A stretch of 64,000 nucleotides of DNA from Microbacteriaceae bacterium (GCA_019638805.1 JAHBTA010000003.1:372001-436000), one strand, 5' to 3'; counted from the first letter of the stretch, positions 17,063 to 24,823 are shown. Program-made: numbers and translations. Notes: generated by a model not told the origin, from the letters alone.

Positions 17063-17463
17063 AAGGCGGCACGGTGCGACGCAACACCTGGCAGCGCGAG
17101 GCGGTGCGCGAGGCGCTCGGCGGGACCGAGGGTTTCGTGAGCGCCCAGACCCTGCACGCCGGGCTGCGCGAGGCGGGCTCCGAGGTGGGCCTCGCCACGG
17201 TGTACCGGGCGTTGGCCGACCTCGCCGACGCGGGCGAGGCCGACTCGCTGCAAAGCGACGGCGAGAACCTGTACCGCGCGTGCACCCCGGGCAGCCACCA
17301 CCATCACCTGATCTGCAGGCACTGCGGGGCCACCGTCGAGATCACCGCGGATGCCGTGGAGACCTGGGCGCGTGACGTCGCCGCCGAGCACGGGTTCACG
17401 GCCCCGCAGCACGTCGTCGACGTGTTCGGATACTGCGCCGCCTGCTCGCGCGAGCTCGCGTAG
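17059..17463 (+). CDS. zur: Fur-family zinc regulator Zur
   Basis: A 134-residue Fur-superfamily repressor. The winged-helix DNA-binding half includes RRNTWQREAVREAL and LATVYRALADLADAGEA. The metal-sensing half has HHHHLICRHCG and GYCAACSREL, giving the two CxxC pairs of the structural zinc site and a His cluster for the sensor site. The GTG start overlaps the znuB stop; an internal GTG at 17074 is possible. Its place at the end of znuACB and the Zur box at 14393 point to zinc rather than iron. Confidence 0.88.
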   Translation: MKGGTVRRNTWQREAVREALGGTEGFVSAQTLHAGLREAGSEVGLATVYRALADLADAGEADSLQSDGENLYRACTPGSHHHHLICRHCGATVEITADAVETWARDVAAEHGFTAPQHVVDVFGYCAACSRELA

Positions 17464-17484
17464 CACGGCTGCCGCGGCATCCGG

Positions 17485-17639
17485 TATGCTTGCCAGGTTG
17501 TGCGTTCGCGCGCAGCTTCCCGTGTGCCGGTCCGCGAGGGCCCTCGGCACGCCGACAAGTGATCTTGGGTGGGGCCGGCGAGGAGAGATCCTGCCGCCCC
17601 ACGGTAGCCGCCCACACCGGGCAGAAACAGGAGTGAACC
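17485..17639 (+). promoter_or_regulatory. rpmB promoter and structured leader
   Basis: TATGCT (17485-17490) is a good -10, leaving a leader of about 140 nt before rpmB. The leader can form one hairpin with GTGCCG (17524-17529) against CGGCAC (17545-17550) and another with GTGGGGCCGGC (17569-17579) against GCCGCCCCAC (17593-17602). A leader this long on a ribosomal-protein operon suggests autogenous control. No Zur palindrome is visible around this promoter. Confidence 0.55.
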
Positions 17640-17876
17640 ATGGCCGCCGTGTGCCAGGTGACCGGAGCCGTTCCCGGCTTCGGACACAACATCTCGCACT
17701 CGCACCGCCGGACGAAGCGCCGCTTCGACCCGAACGTGCAGAGGAAGACCTATTACGTCCCGTCGCTGAAGCGCAACGTGACCCTGAACGTGTCCGCCAA
17801 GGGCATCAAGGTCATCGACGCCCGCGGCATCGAGGCGGTCGTCCAGGACATCCTGGCGCGTGGGGAGAAGATCTGA
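17640..17876 (+). CDS. rpmB: 50S ribosomal protein L28, zinc-free form
   Basis: A 78-residue large-subunit protein. The N-terminus [20 protein letters not shown] and [12 protein letters not shown] are diagnostic. Only one cysteine (Cys5) is present, so the paired CxxC motifs of zinc-binding L28 are missing; VCQVTG matches the zinc-independent form. CAGGAGTG is the ribosome binding site. It leads the rpmB-rpmG-rpsN cluster, directly downstream of zur. Confidence 0.95.
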   Translation: MAAVCQVTGAVPGFGHNISHSHRRTKRRFDPNVQRKTYYVPSLKRNVTLNVSAKGIKVIDARGIEAVVQDILARGEKI

Positions 17877-17877
17877 G

Positions 17878-18045
17878 ATGGCCAAGCAGCAGGACGTCCG
17901 TCCCATCATCAAGCTCCGTTCGTCGGCGGGCACCGGGTACACCTACGTGACCCGCAAGAACCGGCGCAACGACCCCGATCGCATCGTGCTCAAGAAGTAC
18001 GACCCCATCGTGCGCAAGCACGTCGAGTTCCGCGAGGAGCGGTAA
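17878..18045 (+). CDS. rpmG: 50S ribosomal protein L33, zinc-free form
   Basis: A 55-residue protein starting [20 protein letters not shown] and containing [23 protein letters not shown]. It has no cysteine at all, so it is the zinc-independent paralogue type. The ATG at 17878 starts one base after the rpmB stop, and rpsN follows after two bases, so the three proteins are made from one coupled message. Confidence 0.95.
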   Translation: MAKQQDVRPIIKLRSSAGTGYTYVTRKNRRNDPDRIVLKKYDPIVRKHVEFREER

Positions 18046-18047
18046 GC

Positions 18048-18353
18048 ATGGCCAAGAAGAGCAAGATCGCGCGCAACAAGCAGCGCGCCGTCATCGTGGA
18101 GCGCTACGCCGCGAAGCGCCTCGAGCTGAAGAAGGCGCTCGTCGACCCGAACGGCACCGACGAGACCCGTGAGGCGGCCCGCCTCGGGCTGCAGAAGCTG
18201 CCGCGCGACGCGTCGCCAGTGCGTCTGCGCAGCCGTGACTCGATCGATGGCCGCCCGCGCGGCGTCCTGAGCAAGTTCGGCATCTCGCGCGTGCGGTTCC
18301 GCGACATGGCGCACCGCGGCGAGCTGCCCGGCATCACGAAGAGCTCCTGGTAG
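18048..18353 (+). CDS. rpsN: 30S ribosomal protein S14, zinc-free long form
   Basis: A 101-residue S14 ([20 protein letters not shown], ending [10 protein letters not shown]). The long form without a CxxC...CxxC zinc ribbon is the zinc-independent type. In mycobacteria and Streptomyces such C-minus proteins form a Zur-repressed operon; here they sit next to zur but behind a promoter with no visible Zur box. A strong terminator follows 15 bases later. Confidence 0.95.
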   Translation: MAKKSKIARNKQRAVIVERYAAKRLELKKALVDPNGTDETREAARLGLQKLPRDASPVRLRSRDSIDGRPRGVLSKFGISRVRFRDMAHRGELPGITKSSW

Positions 18354-18367
18354 CACTTCTCGTCAGG

Positions 18368-18392
18368 AAACCCGGTCGAAAGGCCGGGTTTT
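18368..18392 (+). terminator. Rho-independent terminator after rpsN
   Basis: An 8-bp stem AAACCCGG / CCGGGTTT (18368-18375 with 18384-18391) with a small loop is followed by T residues (TTTTCTGCGTTTT). It is the most canonical terminator in the window. Confidence 0.88.
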
Positions 18393-18564
18393 CTGCGTTT
18401 TCGCGGCCCCGCGGCTCACCGTGGAGCATTCCCCGGAAATGCAGGGGTGTGCTGGTACTTTCAAGTCGGCTCAGGGGCCGACCGGCGTCCGGAGTCCACC
18501 GCAGTCCCGCCTCATCGGGCAACCGCTGCGTCAACTGAATGCACTAAGTCCGAGGAGGACACCC

Positions 18565-18849
18565 ATGGCTGACACCCTCAACAAGAGCGACCTCGTCGCC
18601 CAGATCGCTGCCGCCTCCGGCAAGAGCCAGAGCGACGTCAGCGCCGTGATCGACTCGTTCTTCGACGTCGTCGCGTCGTCCGTCGGGCGTGGCACGAAGG
18701 TCGCCATCCCGGGCTGGATCTCGTTCGAGCGCACCTTCCGGGCCGCTCGCACGGGCCGCAACCCCGCGACCGGCGCCACCATCCAGATCGCCGCGAGCAA
18801 CGGCGTGAAGGTCTCCGCGGGCAGCAAGCTCAAGGCCGCCGCGAAGTAG
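18565..18849 (+). CDS. HU-family nucleoid protein
   Basis: A 94-residue histone-like protein that bends and compacts DNA as a dimer. NKSDLVAQIAAASGKSQSDV, VAIPGWISFERTFRAARTGRNPATG and VSAGSKLKAAAK match the HU fold, including the beta-arm with RNPATG. It lacks the long Lys/Ala-rich C-terminal extension of mycobacterial HupB. GAGGAGG precedes the ATG. A -10-like TACTTT (18456-18461) would give a leader of about 100 nt. Confidence 0.95.
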   Translation: MADTLNKSDLVAQIAAASGKSQSDVSAVIDSFFDVVASSVGRGTKVAIPGWISFERTFRAARTGRNPATGATIQIAASNGVKVSAGSKLKAAAK

Positions 18850-18856
18850 CCGCCTC

Positions 18857-18892
18857 CGAAGGGCGTCGGCCAGGGACGGCCGGCGCCCTTCG
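18857..18892 (+). terminator. Terminator-like hairpin after the HU gene
   Basis: CGAAGGGCGTCGGCC (18857-18871) pairs with GGCCGGCGCCCTTCG (18878-18892), interrupted by one mismatch, across a short loop. There is no T run, so it may act as a factor-dependent or intrinsic GC-rich terminator. Confidence 0.65.
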
Positions 18893-18900
18893 CGCTGCCC

Positions 18901-18945
18901 GGGCGCACGCTGTCCGGGCACGCGCTGCGCGGGCTCGCGCTGTGC
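18901..18945 (+). repeat. Three 15-bp imperfect tandem repeats
   Basis: Three units starting GGGC and sharing the core CGCTG (GGGCGCACGCTGTCC, GGGCACGCGCTGCGC, GGGCTCGCGCTGTGC) lie head-to-tail between the HU terminator and the next promoter. No gene is seen here and the role is unknown. Confidence 0.6.
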
Positions 18946-18997
18946 GGAGACTCACCGCCCGGCCACTCGCGCACGCCGTCCCGCATAGCATCGAGTC

Positions 18998-20965
18998 GTG
19001 AGACGTGGGATCGCCGTGGCGGCCCCGGCCGTGCTGGTCGCGGTGGCCGGGGCGGCGCTTCTCGCGGCGCTCGCGTTCGGGGGCGGGGCCGCCCCCACGC
19101 TGCTGGATCCGGGCGCGATCGTGCGCTACGGCCTCCCGGTGGCCAAGCTGCTCATGAACCTGGGCGTCGCGCTCACGCTGGGCGCCCTCGTGCTCGCCGT
19201 CTTCGCACTCTCCGCCCGGGAGGACGCCTACGGTCGCGCGCTCGACGTCGCGGCGGCCGGGGCCGGCGTGTGGACGGTCGCGGGCGGGTTCGCGGCGCTT
19301 CTGACGTTCTCGAGCCTGTCCTACCAGGCGCCATCGCTCGACGACGCCTACGGGCAGGTGCTCGGCCAGTACCTGACCGGCAACGAGATCGGGCGCGCGT
19401 GGCTGACGACCGTTCTGCTCGGCGCGGTCATCACGGTGCTGTGCTTCGCGGTGCGCAACCACACCGCGGTGGCGGTCGTGACGGCGGTCGCCGTGCTCGC
19501 CGCGGTGCCGCTCGCTCAACAGGGCCACGCGGGTGACCGGGCCAGCCACGACGTCGCGGTCACCGCGATCTGGCTGCACATCTGCGCGAGCGGCATCTGG
19601 CTGGGCGGCCTGCTGACCGTGGTGCTGCTGAACCGCACCCTTTCGCGGAAGAGGCTGGCCGGGGTGCTGCCGCGGTACTCGACGATCGCACTCATCGCCT
19701 TCGTGGTCGTCGCGGCGTCCGGCTTCGTGAGCGCAGCCGTGCGCGTCGGGCAGCTGCCGTCCCTGCTCACGCCGTACGGCATCCTGGTGCTCGTCAAGGC
19801 GGCCGCGCTGGGGGCGCTGGGCGTGTTCGGCGCGATCCAGAGGCGCGTGCTCATCGACCGGGTGCGGGCGGGCGCCCCGCCGCGCTACTTCTGGGGTCTG
19901 GTCGTGGCCGAGCTCGCCTTCATGGGTCTGGCCTCCGGGGTCGCGGCGGCGCTCGCGCGAACCGCGACTCCGGTCGACGAGGCCCAGCTCGCGGGGGGCG
20001 AGCTGACCGATCCGAGCCCCGCGTACATCCTGACGAATCGTGAGCTTCCGCCCGAGCTGACCGGCACCGAGTGGTTCACGCAGTGGAACCTGGACCTGCT
20101 CTGGTCGCTCATCGCGGGGTTCGCCATCGTGCTCTATCTCGTGGGTGCGTGGCGCCTCCGACGCCGTGGCGACCGCTGGCCGTGGTACCGCGACGTGCTG
20201 TGGATCGCGGGCATGCTCGCGATCGTGTGGGTCACCAACGGTCCCATCAACGTGTACGAGCGGTACCTGTTCAGCGTGCACATGCTCGGCCACATGCTGC
20301 TGGCCATGGCGATCCCGGTGCTGCTCGTGCTCGCGGCTCCGATCACCCTCGCGTTGCGCGCCGTGCACCGACGCGAGGACGGCTCGCGCGGCGTGCGGGA
20401 GTGGATCCTGCTGCTCGTGCACTCGCGCGTCGCGGGGGTGCTGACGAACCCGCTCGTGGCGGCGGGGATCTTCGCCCTGTCCCTGTGGGCGTTCTACTAC
20501 ACCCCCCTGTTCCGCTGGGCGACCGAGGATCACGTGGGCCACACCTGGATGGTCATCCACTTCCTGCTGAGCGGCTTCCTCTTCGCCGAGGTGCTCATCG
20601 GGATCGACCCGATCCCGCGTCGCCCGCCCTACCCGCTGCGGCTCATCCTGCTGCTGGCCACCATGGCGTTCCACGCGTTCTTCGGGCTCTCGCTCGTGAC
20701 GGGTCAGTCGCTCCTGCTGCCGGACTGGTACGGCGCCATGGGGCGCACCTGGGGCGACGACCCGCTCGCCGACCAGCAGACCGGCGGCGGCATCACCTGG
20801 AGCGTGGGCGAGCTGCCGACCCTCGCCCTGGCGATCCTGGTGGTTCTCGCCTGGAGCCGCTCCGACGCCCGCGAGGCGAAGCGCCGGGATCGCGCGGCCG
20901 ACCGGGACGACGACGCCGAGCTGCGCGCCTACAACGAGATGCTCGCGCGACGCTCGGGCGAGTGA
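18998..20965 (+). CDS. CopD-CtaG fusion, copper/cytochrome oxidase assembly
   Basis: A 655-residue polytopic membrane protein with about 14 hydrophobic helices. The N-terminal half resembles CopD copper-resistance/import proteins (HAGDRASHDVAVTAIWLHICASGIWLGGLL). The C-terminal half resembles the caa3-type CtaG family (YLFSVHMLGHMLLAMAIPVLLVLAAP, WMVIHFLLSGFLFAEVLIG). Several membrane His residues could ligate copper. The role inferred from the family is copper delivery to cytochrome oxidase. TAGCAT (18986-18991) lies 6 bases before the GTG, so the transcript is leaderless. Confidence 0.87.
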   Translation: MRRGIAVAAPAVLVAVAGAALLAALAFGGGAAPTLLDPGAIVRYGLPVAKLLMNLGVALTLGALVLAVFALSAREDAYGRALDVAAAGAGVWTVAGGFAALLTFSSLSYQAPSLDDAYGQVLGQYLTGNEIGRAWLTTVLLGAVITVLCFAVRNHTAVAVVTAVAVLAAVPLAQQGHAGDRASHDVAVTAIWLHICASGIWLGGLLTVVLLNRTLSRKRLAGVLPRYSTIALIAFVVVAASGFVSAAVRVGQLPSLLTPYGILVLVKAAALGALGVFGAIQRRVLIDRVRAGAPPRYFWGLVVAELAFMGLASGVAAALARTATPVDEAQLAGGELTDPSPAYILTNRELPPELTGTEWFTQWNLDLLWSLIAGFAIVLYLVGAWRLRRRGDRWPWYRDVLWIAGMLAIVWVTNGPINVYERYLFSVHMLGHMLLAMAIPVLLVLAAPITLALRAVHRREDGSRGVREWILLLVHSRVAGVLTNPLVAAGIFALSLWAFYYTPLFRWATEDHVGHTWMVIHFLLSGFLFAEVLIGIDPIPRRPPYPLRLILLLATMAFHAFFGLSLVTGQSLLLPDWYGAMGRTWGDDPLADQQTGGGITWSVGELPTLALAILVVLAWSRSDAREAKRRDRAADRDDDAELRAYNEMLARRSGE

Positions 20966-21002
20966 GCCTCGTCCCGCGGCCGGCTCAGTCGCCCAGGACC
21001 GT

Positions 21003-21983
21003 TCAGTCCTCCAGGACCGTCGCCTCGAGCTCGTCGCCGACGATCCGGATGCGGTAGCGCGCCTGGAACGGGACGTCCTGATCCAGCGTGCTGACGCTGC
21101 CGTCGAAGAGGGACTGTACCTCGACCGTGAGGTGCGCCGTCCCGGGAGCCGGCCCCGCGATCCACTCGCCGAAGGCGCCGGGCTCCGGCTCGGAGAACGC
21201 GGGATCGCGGACGATGCTCCAGTCCGGGTCGCTCACCACGCGGTCGGCGATGGCGTGGCCGAACGGGCAGCCGGTCGGGAACAGCACGGTCTGCAGGACG
21301 CACTCGGCGAGGCGGTCGTGCACCGCCCGCGTGATGGCCGCCGCGAACTCCGGCGCGGGCTCGACCTCGATGCGCGCCGGTATCGCGGCGCCGGGCTGGT
21401 CGGCCACCACGGTCACCTGATCCGCGACCAGGAAGGCGCTGTCGTGCCCCAGCAGGTACGCGCCGGGAACGAGCACGGCCAGAGCCGCCGCACCGCCCTC
21501 GGGCCGCCCGGTGACCTGCTGCACGCCGTTCGCCGTGAAGCGCTGGTCGTTGGACACCTCGAGCTCGATGGTCGCGGTGGGGCTCACCGCGAAGCCCCAC
21601 TCGGGGAAGAGCCCGAGGCGCGTGCCGACGCGCTCGACCTCGAAGGTGCTCTGGCCCTCGTGCGTGCTCAGGCCGTCGCCGGCCCCGGTGCTCCAGGCCA
21701 TCGTGATCCGGTGCACCCCTCCGCCTTGGGGCTCGTCACGCACCTGGCGGATGTCGTCCAGCCCGCCCAGCACGGCATCCGTCAGCAGGCGGTCGTCGGC
21801 GATCCCGGGATCGACCCCGGGCAGGGCGAGCGCACTCTCGGCGTCGCCGCGCGCGATCGCGTCGAGGTAGACCCGCACGAAGTCGCCCGGACCGAAAACC
21901 GTGGCGTTGAGCGCCACGACCGCCCCTCCACCGGCGAGCGCGACGACCAGAAACGCGCCGATCCACGCCGCCAGAGCCCGCAT
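21003..21983 (-). CDS. Membrane-anchored extracytoplasmic protein, unknown function
   Basis: A 326-residue protein with one N-terminal hydrophobic segment (LAAWIGAFLVVALAGGGAVVAL, about residues 4-25) acting as signal anchor, and a soluble remainder rich in beta-type sequence. No enzymatic motif is recognised. Two cysteines lie close together (ECVLQTVLFPTGC), perhaps a disulfide outside the cell. The ATG at 21983 is chosen because TACAAT on the minus strand precedes it by exactly 7 bases; an in-frame ATG at 22004 would lie upstream of that -10. It is divergent from the helicase gene. Confidence 0.75.
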   Translation of the reverse strand: MRALAAWIGAFLVVALAGGGAVVALNATVFGPGDFVRVYLDAIARGDAESALALPGVDPGIADDRLLTDAVLGGLDDIRQVRDEPQGGGVHRITMAWSTGAGDGLSTHEGQSTFEVERVGTRLGLFPEWGFAVSPTATIELEVSNDQRFTANGVQQVTGRPEGGAAALAVLVPGAYLLGHDSAFLVADQVTVVADQPGAAIPARIEVEPAPEFAAAITRAVHDRLAECVLQTVLFPTGCPFGHAIADRVVSDPDWSIVRDPAFSEPEPGAFGEWIAGPAPGTAHLTVEVQSLFDGSVSTLDQDVPFQARYRIRIVGDELEATVLED

Positions 21984-22010
21984 GCTGCCGATTGTATTTA
22001 GCATTGCGGG
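21984..22010. promoter_or_regulatory. Divergent leaderless promoter pair
   Basis: Only 27 bases separate two divergent start codons. On the minus strand TACAAT (complement of 21991-21996) is 7 bases from the ATG at 21983. On the plus strand TAGCAT (21999-22004) is 6 bases from the GTG at 22011. The two -10 boxes lie two bases apart, so each promoter's -35 region lies over or beyond the other's start site. Confidence 0.75.
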
Positions 22011-23324
22011 GTGCCGATCCCCGGGGCGCCGCCCGACCTCTCGCCCGAGCAGGCGGCGGTCTTCCAGGCGATCGAGGGCACGCGCGAGCACATCTTCGTG
22101 ACCGGGCGCGCGGGTACGGGCAAGTCGACCCTGCTCGAGTACCTGGCCTGGCACACGGCCAAGCAACTCGTGGTGTGCGCGCCCACGGGCGTCGCGGCCC
22201 TCAATGTCGGCGGCCAGACCATCCACTCGCTGTTCCGGCTGCCGATCGGGGTCATCGCCGACCACGAGCTCGATCAGCCGGACCCGGTGCGCAAGCTGCT
22301 CAACACGATCGACACGCTCGTGATCGACGAGGTCTCGATGGTCAACGCGGACCTGCTCGACGCCATCGACCGCTCGCTGCGGCAGGCGCGCCAGCGCAAG
22401 GACGAGGCCTTCGGGGGCGTCCAGATCGTGCTGTTCGGCGACCCGTTTCAGCTCGCCCCCGTACCCGGCGACCCGGAGGAGCGCGCCTACTTCGCCGACC
22501 GCTACGCCTCGATGTGGTTCTTCGACGCGCGCGTCTGGGACGAGACCGAGCTGCGCATCTACGAGCTCGGCACGATCCACCGCCAGCACGAGCTGGAGTT
22601 CAAGCAGCTGCTGACCGCCGTGCGCCACGGCGAGGTCACGGTCGAGATGGGGCGGCGGCTCAACGAGGTCGGGGGCCGCACGCCACCCGCGGAAGGTGCC
22701 ATCACGCTCGCGACGACCAACGGCACGGTCACGCGCATCAACACCCGCGAGCTCGCGCGGCTGCCCGGGGCCAAGCGCACCGCGGTCGCCGAGATCAACG
22801 GCGACTTCGGCGGCCGCGCCTTCCCCGCGGACGAGCGTCTCGAGCTCAAGGTGGGCGCGCAGGTCATGTTCCTGCGCAACGACACGGGCGGTGACGGCCG
22901 CTGGGTCAACGGCACGATCGGCGAGGTGGTCAAGATCGCCGAAACCGTCGCGGTCGAGGTCGACGGCGAGCGCCACGAGGTGCTGCCCTCCACCTGGGAG
23001 CGCTACCGGTACAGCTACTCGCCCGCGACCAAGACCCTCAGCAAGGACGTGGTCGCCGAGTTCATCCAGTTCCCGCTGCGACTGGCCTGGGCGGTCACCA
23101 TCCACAAGTCGCAGGGCAAGAGCTACGACCGGGCCATCATCGACCTCGGCCCGCGCACCTTCGCTCCGGGGCAGACCTACGTCGCACTGTCGCGCCTGAC
23201 CGCGCTCGAGGGGCTCTACCTGACAAGGCCGCTGCGACCCAGCGACGTGATCGTGGATGACGCGGTGCGCCGCTTCATGGAGCGCGCGACCGCGATCCCG
23301 GCCATCTCGGCATCGGCGCCCTGA
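22011..23324 (+). CDS. Pif1/RecD-like ATP-dependent DNA helicase
   Basis: A 437-residue superfamily 1B helicase. Walker A is TGRAGTGKSTLLEYL, Walker B is TLVIDEVSMVNADLLDAID, motif III is LFGDPFQLAPV, and the C-terminal UvrD-type motif is VTIHKSQGKSYDRAIIDLG followed by VALSRLTALEGLYL. This set matches the bacterial Pif1-like family, which unwinds 5' to 3' and resolves stalled forks or structured DNA. It is at the short, motor-only end of the family with no accessory domain. The GTG start is leaderless (TAGCAT, 6-base spacing). A large hairpin follows. Confidence 0.88.
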   Translation: MPIPGAPPDLSPEQAAVFQAIEGTREHIFVTGRAGTGKSTLLEYLAWHTAKQLVVCAPTGVAALNVGGQTIHSLFRLPIGVIADHELDQPDPVRKLLNTIDTLVIDEVSMVNADLLDAIDRSLRQARQRKDEAFGGVQIVLFGDPFQLAPVPGDPEERAYFADRYASMWFFDARVWDETELRIYELGTIHRQHELEFKQLLTAVRHGEVTVEMGRRLNEVGGRTPPAEGAITLATTNGTVTRINTRELARLPGAKRTAVAEINGDFGGRAFPADERLELKVGAQVMFLRNDTGGDGRWVNGTIGEVVKIAETVAVEVDGERHEVLPSTWERYRYSYSPATKTLSKDVVAEFIQFPLRLAWAVTIHKSQGKSYDRAIIDLGPRTFAPGQTYVALSRLTALEGLYLTRPLRPSDVIVDDAVRRFMERATAIPAISASAP

Positions 23325-23330
23325 TCGACC

Positions 23331-23387
23331 GTGCACGTTCGCACCCGAGCGAGCATCGCCGGGCGTGCTCGCTCGTCGCGAACGTAC
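23331..23387. terminator. Bidirectional terminator hairpin
   Basis: A long inverted repeat separates the convergent helicase and heme oxygenase genes. The inner stem CGAGCGAGCA / TGCTCGCTCG (23346-23355 with 23366-23375) is perfect. The outer arms GTGCACGTTCGC (23331-23342) and GCGAACGTAC (23378-23387) pair with one bulge. Confidence 0.8.
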
Positions 23388-23390
23388 TCG

Positions 23391-24038
23391 CTAGGCGGCG
23401 GCCTTGGCCGCGGCGAGGTCGACGAAGAGTTCGGTGTTGAGCCGGTAGGCCTCGATCACCTCGGCGATGACCCGCTCGCGTTCGGCCTCGTCCCAGCCGG
23501 CCGCGTCGAGCTGCTCGCGGTAGGTGGTCTTGAACTCCTTCGGGCTGGCGATCTGGTCGAACAGGTAGAACCCGACCCCGTTGGTGTCGAACCCGAACTG
23601 GCGCTGCATGACCTTGCGGATCATCTGTCCGCCGGACAGGTCGCCGAGGTACCGCGTGTAGTGGTGGGCGACGAACCCGCCGGCCCAGTGCTGCGCGGCG
23701 ATCTCGCGGATCCGCTGCACGTAGCGCACGGTCGTGGGCAGCGGCGCGATCTGGTCGCGCCAGTCCGCGCCGATCAGGTACTCGAGGTCGGCCTCCAACG
23801 CCGGCAGACGGGTGAGCTGGTCGCTCAGGAACGGTGCGGCCTCCGGGTCGCCGACGAACTCCGCCGCCGCTGCCTCGAGCGCCTCGTACACGTAGTAGTG
23901 CTGCACGACGAGCGCGATGTAATCCTCGCGCGTGCCCTTGCCGGTCATGAGGTCGGACATGAACGACGCGCCTTCGCTGTCGCCGTGATCGGTCCAGGTG
24001 CGTTCGCGGAGGACCTGCGAGAACGGGATGACGGACAT
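23391..24038 (-). CDS. hmuO: Heme oxygenase (biliverdin-producing)
   Basis: A 215-residue helical enzyme that opens heme to biliverdin, CO and free iron. The proximal-His region RERTWTDHGDSEGASFM gives His18 as the likely heme ligand. The distal-helix signature YTRYLGDLSGGQ is intact. Length and motifs match HmuO of Corynebacterium, which DtxR regulates. An iron-box palindrome overlaps the predicted start site upstream, so expression should rise under iron starvation. A DUF2470 gene lies about 0.8 kb upstream. Confidence 0.93.
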   Translation of the reverse strand: MSVIPFSQVLRERTWTDHGDSEGASFMSDLMTGKGTREDYIALVVQHYYVYEALEAAAAEFVGDPEAAPFLSDQLTRLPALEADLEYLIGADWRDQIAPLPTTVRYVQRIREIAAQHWAGGFVAHHYTRYLGDLSGGQMIRKVMQRQFGFDTNGVGFYLFDQIASPKEFKTTYREQLDAAGWDEAERERVIAEVIEAYRLNTELFVDLAAAKAAA

Positions 24039-24068
24039 GGCGGGGCTCCTCGGGCGCGGCGGGGGAGG

Positions 24069-24087
24069 TTAGGTCACCCTAAGTCTA
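24069..24087 (-). promoter_or_regulatory. hmuO promoter with DtxR/IdeR iron box
   Basis: On the minus strand a -10 TAGACT (complement of 24082-24087) is followed by TTAGGGTGACCTAA (complement of 24069-24082), a palindrome of the TTAGG...CCTAA type recognised by DtxR/IdeR. It covers the expected transcription start, so iron-loaded repressor would block initiation. Confidence 0.8.
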
Positions 24088-24119
24088 GCGGCCGAGGTGG
24101 ATGCCGGGGAGCCCGGGTC

Positions 24120-24509
24120 TCACCCCGGACGCTCGGCCCCCAAGCCGACGGCGAGCAGCACGGTCGCCGCGACCAGGTGCAGCACGTTGCCCGCCCCGCT
24201 CAGGGCGAGCACGTCGTAGGGGGTGCCGACCACGAAGAGGCCGGCGAGTCCGAGCAGCAGGAAGAGCGTGCCCGCGGCCGTGTTGCCCGCCCGCGCGGGC
24301 CTCATGCCCAGGAGGCCGGTCAGCACGAGGCCCGCGCCCACGATCCCGTGCACGACGGCCTGGAGGGGGTTGGTGTTGAGCACGCCGAGCAGCGGCACCC
24401 CCGGCGCCTGGCTGAACCCGATGCCGGCGGACACGACGAAGCCGGCGACGCCGAGCGCCAGCAGGAGCGCGCCCGCGATCAGGGCGACGACGCGATTGAG
24501 ACTGCGCAC
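24120..24509 (-). CDS. DUF4383-type membrane protein
   Basis: A 129-residue protein with four hydrophobic helices (VVALIAGALLLALGVAGFVV, VVHGIVGAGLVLTGLLGM, AAGTLFLLLGLAGLFVVG, VLHLVAATVLLAVGLGA). The pattern NTNPLQAVVHGIVG plus GAGNVLHLVAA fits the DUF4383 family of unknown function. The GTG at 24509 is chosen because it lies 14 bases after the upstream DUF2470 gene's stop, giving a compact pair; further-upstream starts would overlap that gene. No clear Shine-Dalgarno sequence is seen. Confidence 0.7.
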   Translation of the reverse strand: MRSLNRVVALIAGALLLALGVAGFVVSAGIGFSQAPGVPLLGVLNTNPLQAVVHGIVGAGLVLTGLLGMRPARAGNTAAGTLFLLLGLAGLFVVGTPYDVLALSGAGNVLHLVAATVLLAVGLGAERPG

Positions 24510-24523
24510 GGGTGGCGTCCCGG

Positions 24524-24823
24524 TCAGTGCGGGCGCGGCTCGACGCCGAGTTGCGAGCAGGCCGCGTCGTAGAGCACGACGATCTCGCGCCGGATCTCGG
24601 GGCGCTCGCGGATCTCGCCCGAGGACCACGGCACGTGCAGCTCGTGCTCCTCGCCCTCGAAGGTGTAGCGCCAGGTGCCGCCGCGCCCGTCGAGATCGCT
24701 CATGGCCGCCCGTTCGGGCTCGCGGCCGGAGAAGGCCCGCACGATGAGGACGTTGTCGTCGCGGTGGTCGTCGTTCATGTGCGCGAGCACGGCGTCGACG
24801 ACCTCGGAGCTGAACGCGGTCAT
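24524..24823 (-). CDS. DUF2470 protein, possible heme-iron role
   Basis: A 99-residue protein resembling the DUF2470 module found at the C-terminus of HugZ-type heme-utilisation proteins (VDAVLAHMNDDHRDDNVLIVRAF is the typical start, with the MNDDH motif). It lies in the same direction as hmuO, with the DUF4383 gene between them, suggesting a link to heme or iron use. The ATG at 24823 follows TAGCCT on the minus strand by 7 bases, indicating a leaderless transcript. The exact activity of stand-alone DUF2470 proteins is unknown. Confidence 0.78.
   Translation of the reverse strand: MTAFSSEVVDAVLAHMNDDHRDDNVLIVRAFSGREPERAAMSDLDGRGGTWRYTFEGEEHELHVPWSSGEIRERPEIRREIVVLYDAACSQLGVEPRPH

Noticed and set aside
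17463..17500. Zur box at the rpmB promoter
   Set aside because: No TGAnAATCnTTnTCA-like palindrome is present, despite the neighbouring zur gene and the zinc-free ribosomal proteins.
22011..23324. Antisense frame continuing the membrane-anchored protein gene upstream of 21983
   Set aside because: It overlaps the whole helicase gene in shadow codons. The -10 TACAAT fixes the start at 21983, and the signal anchor begins right there.
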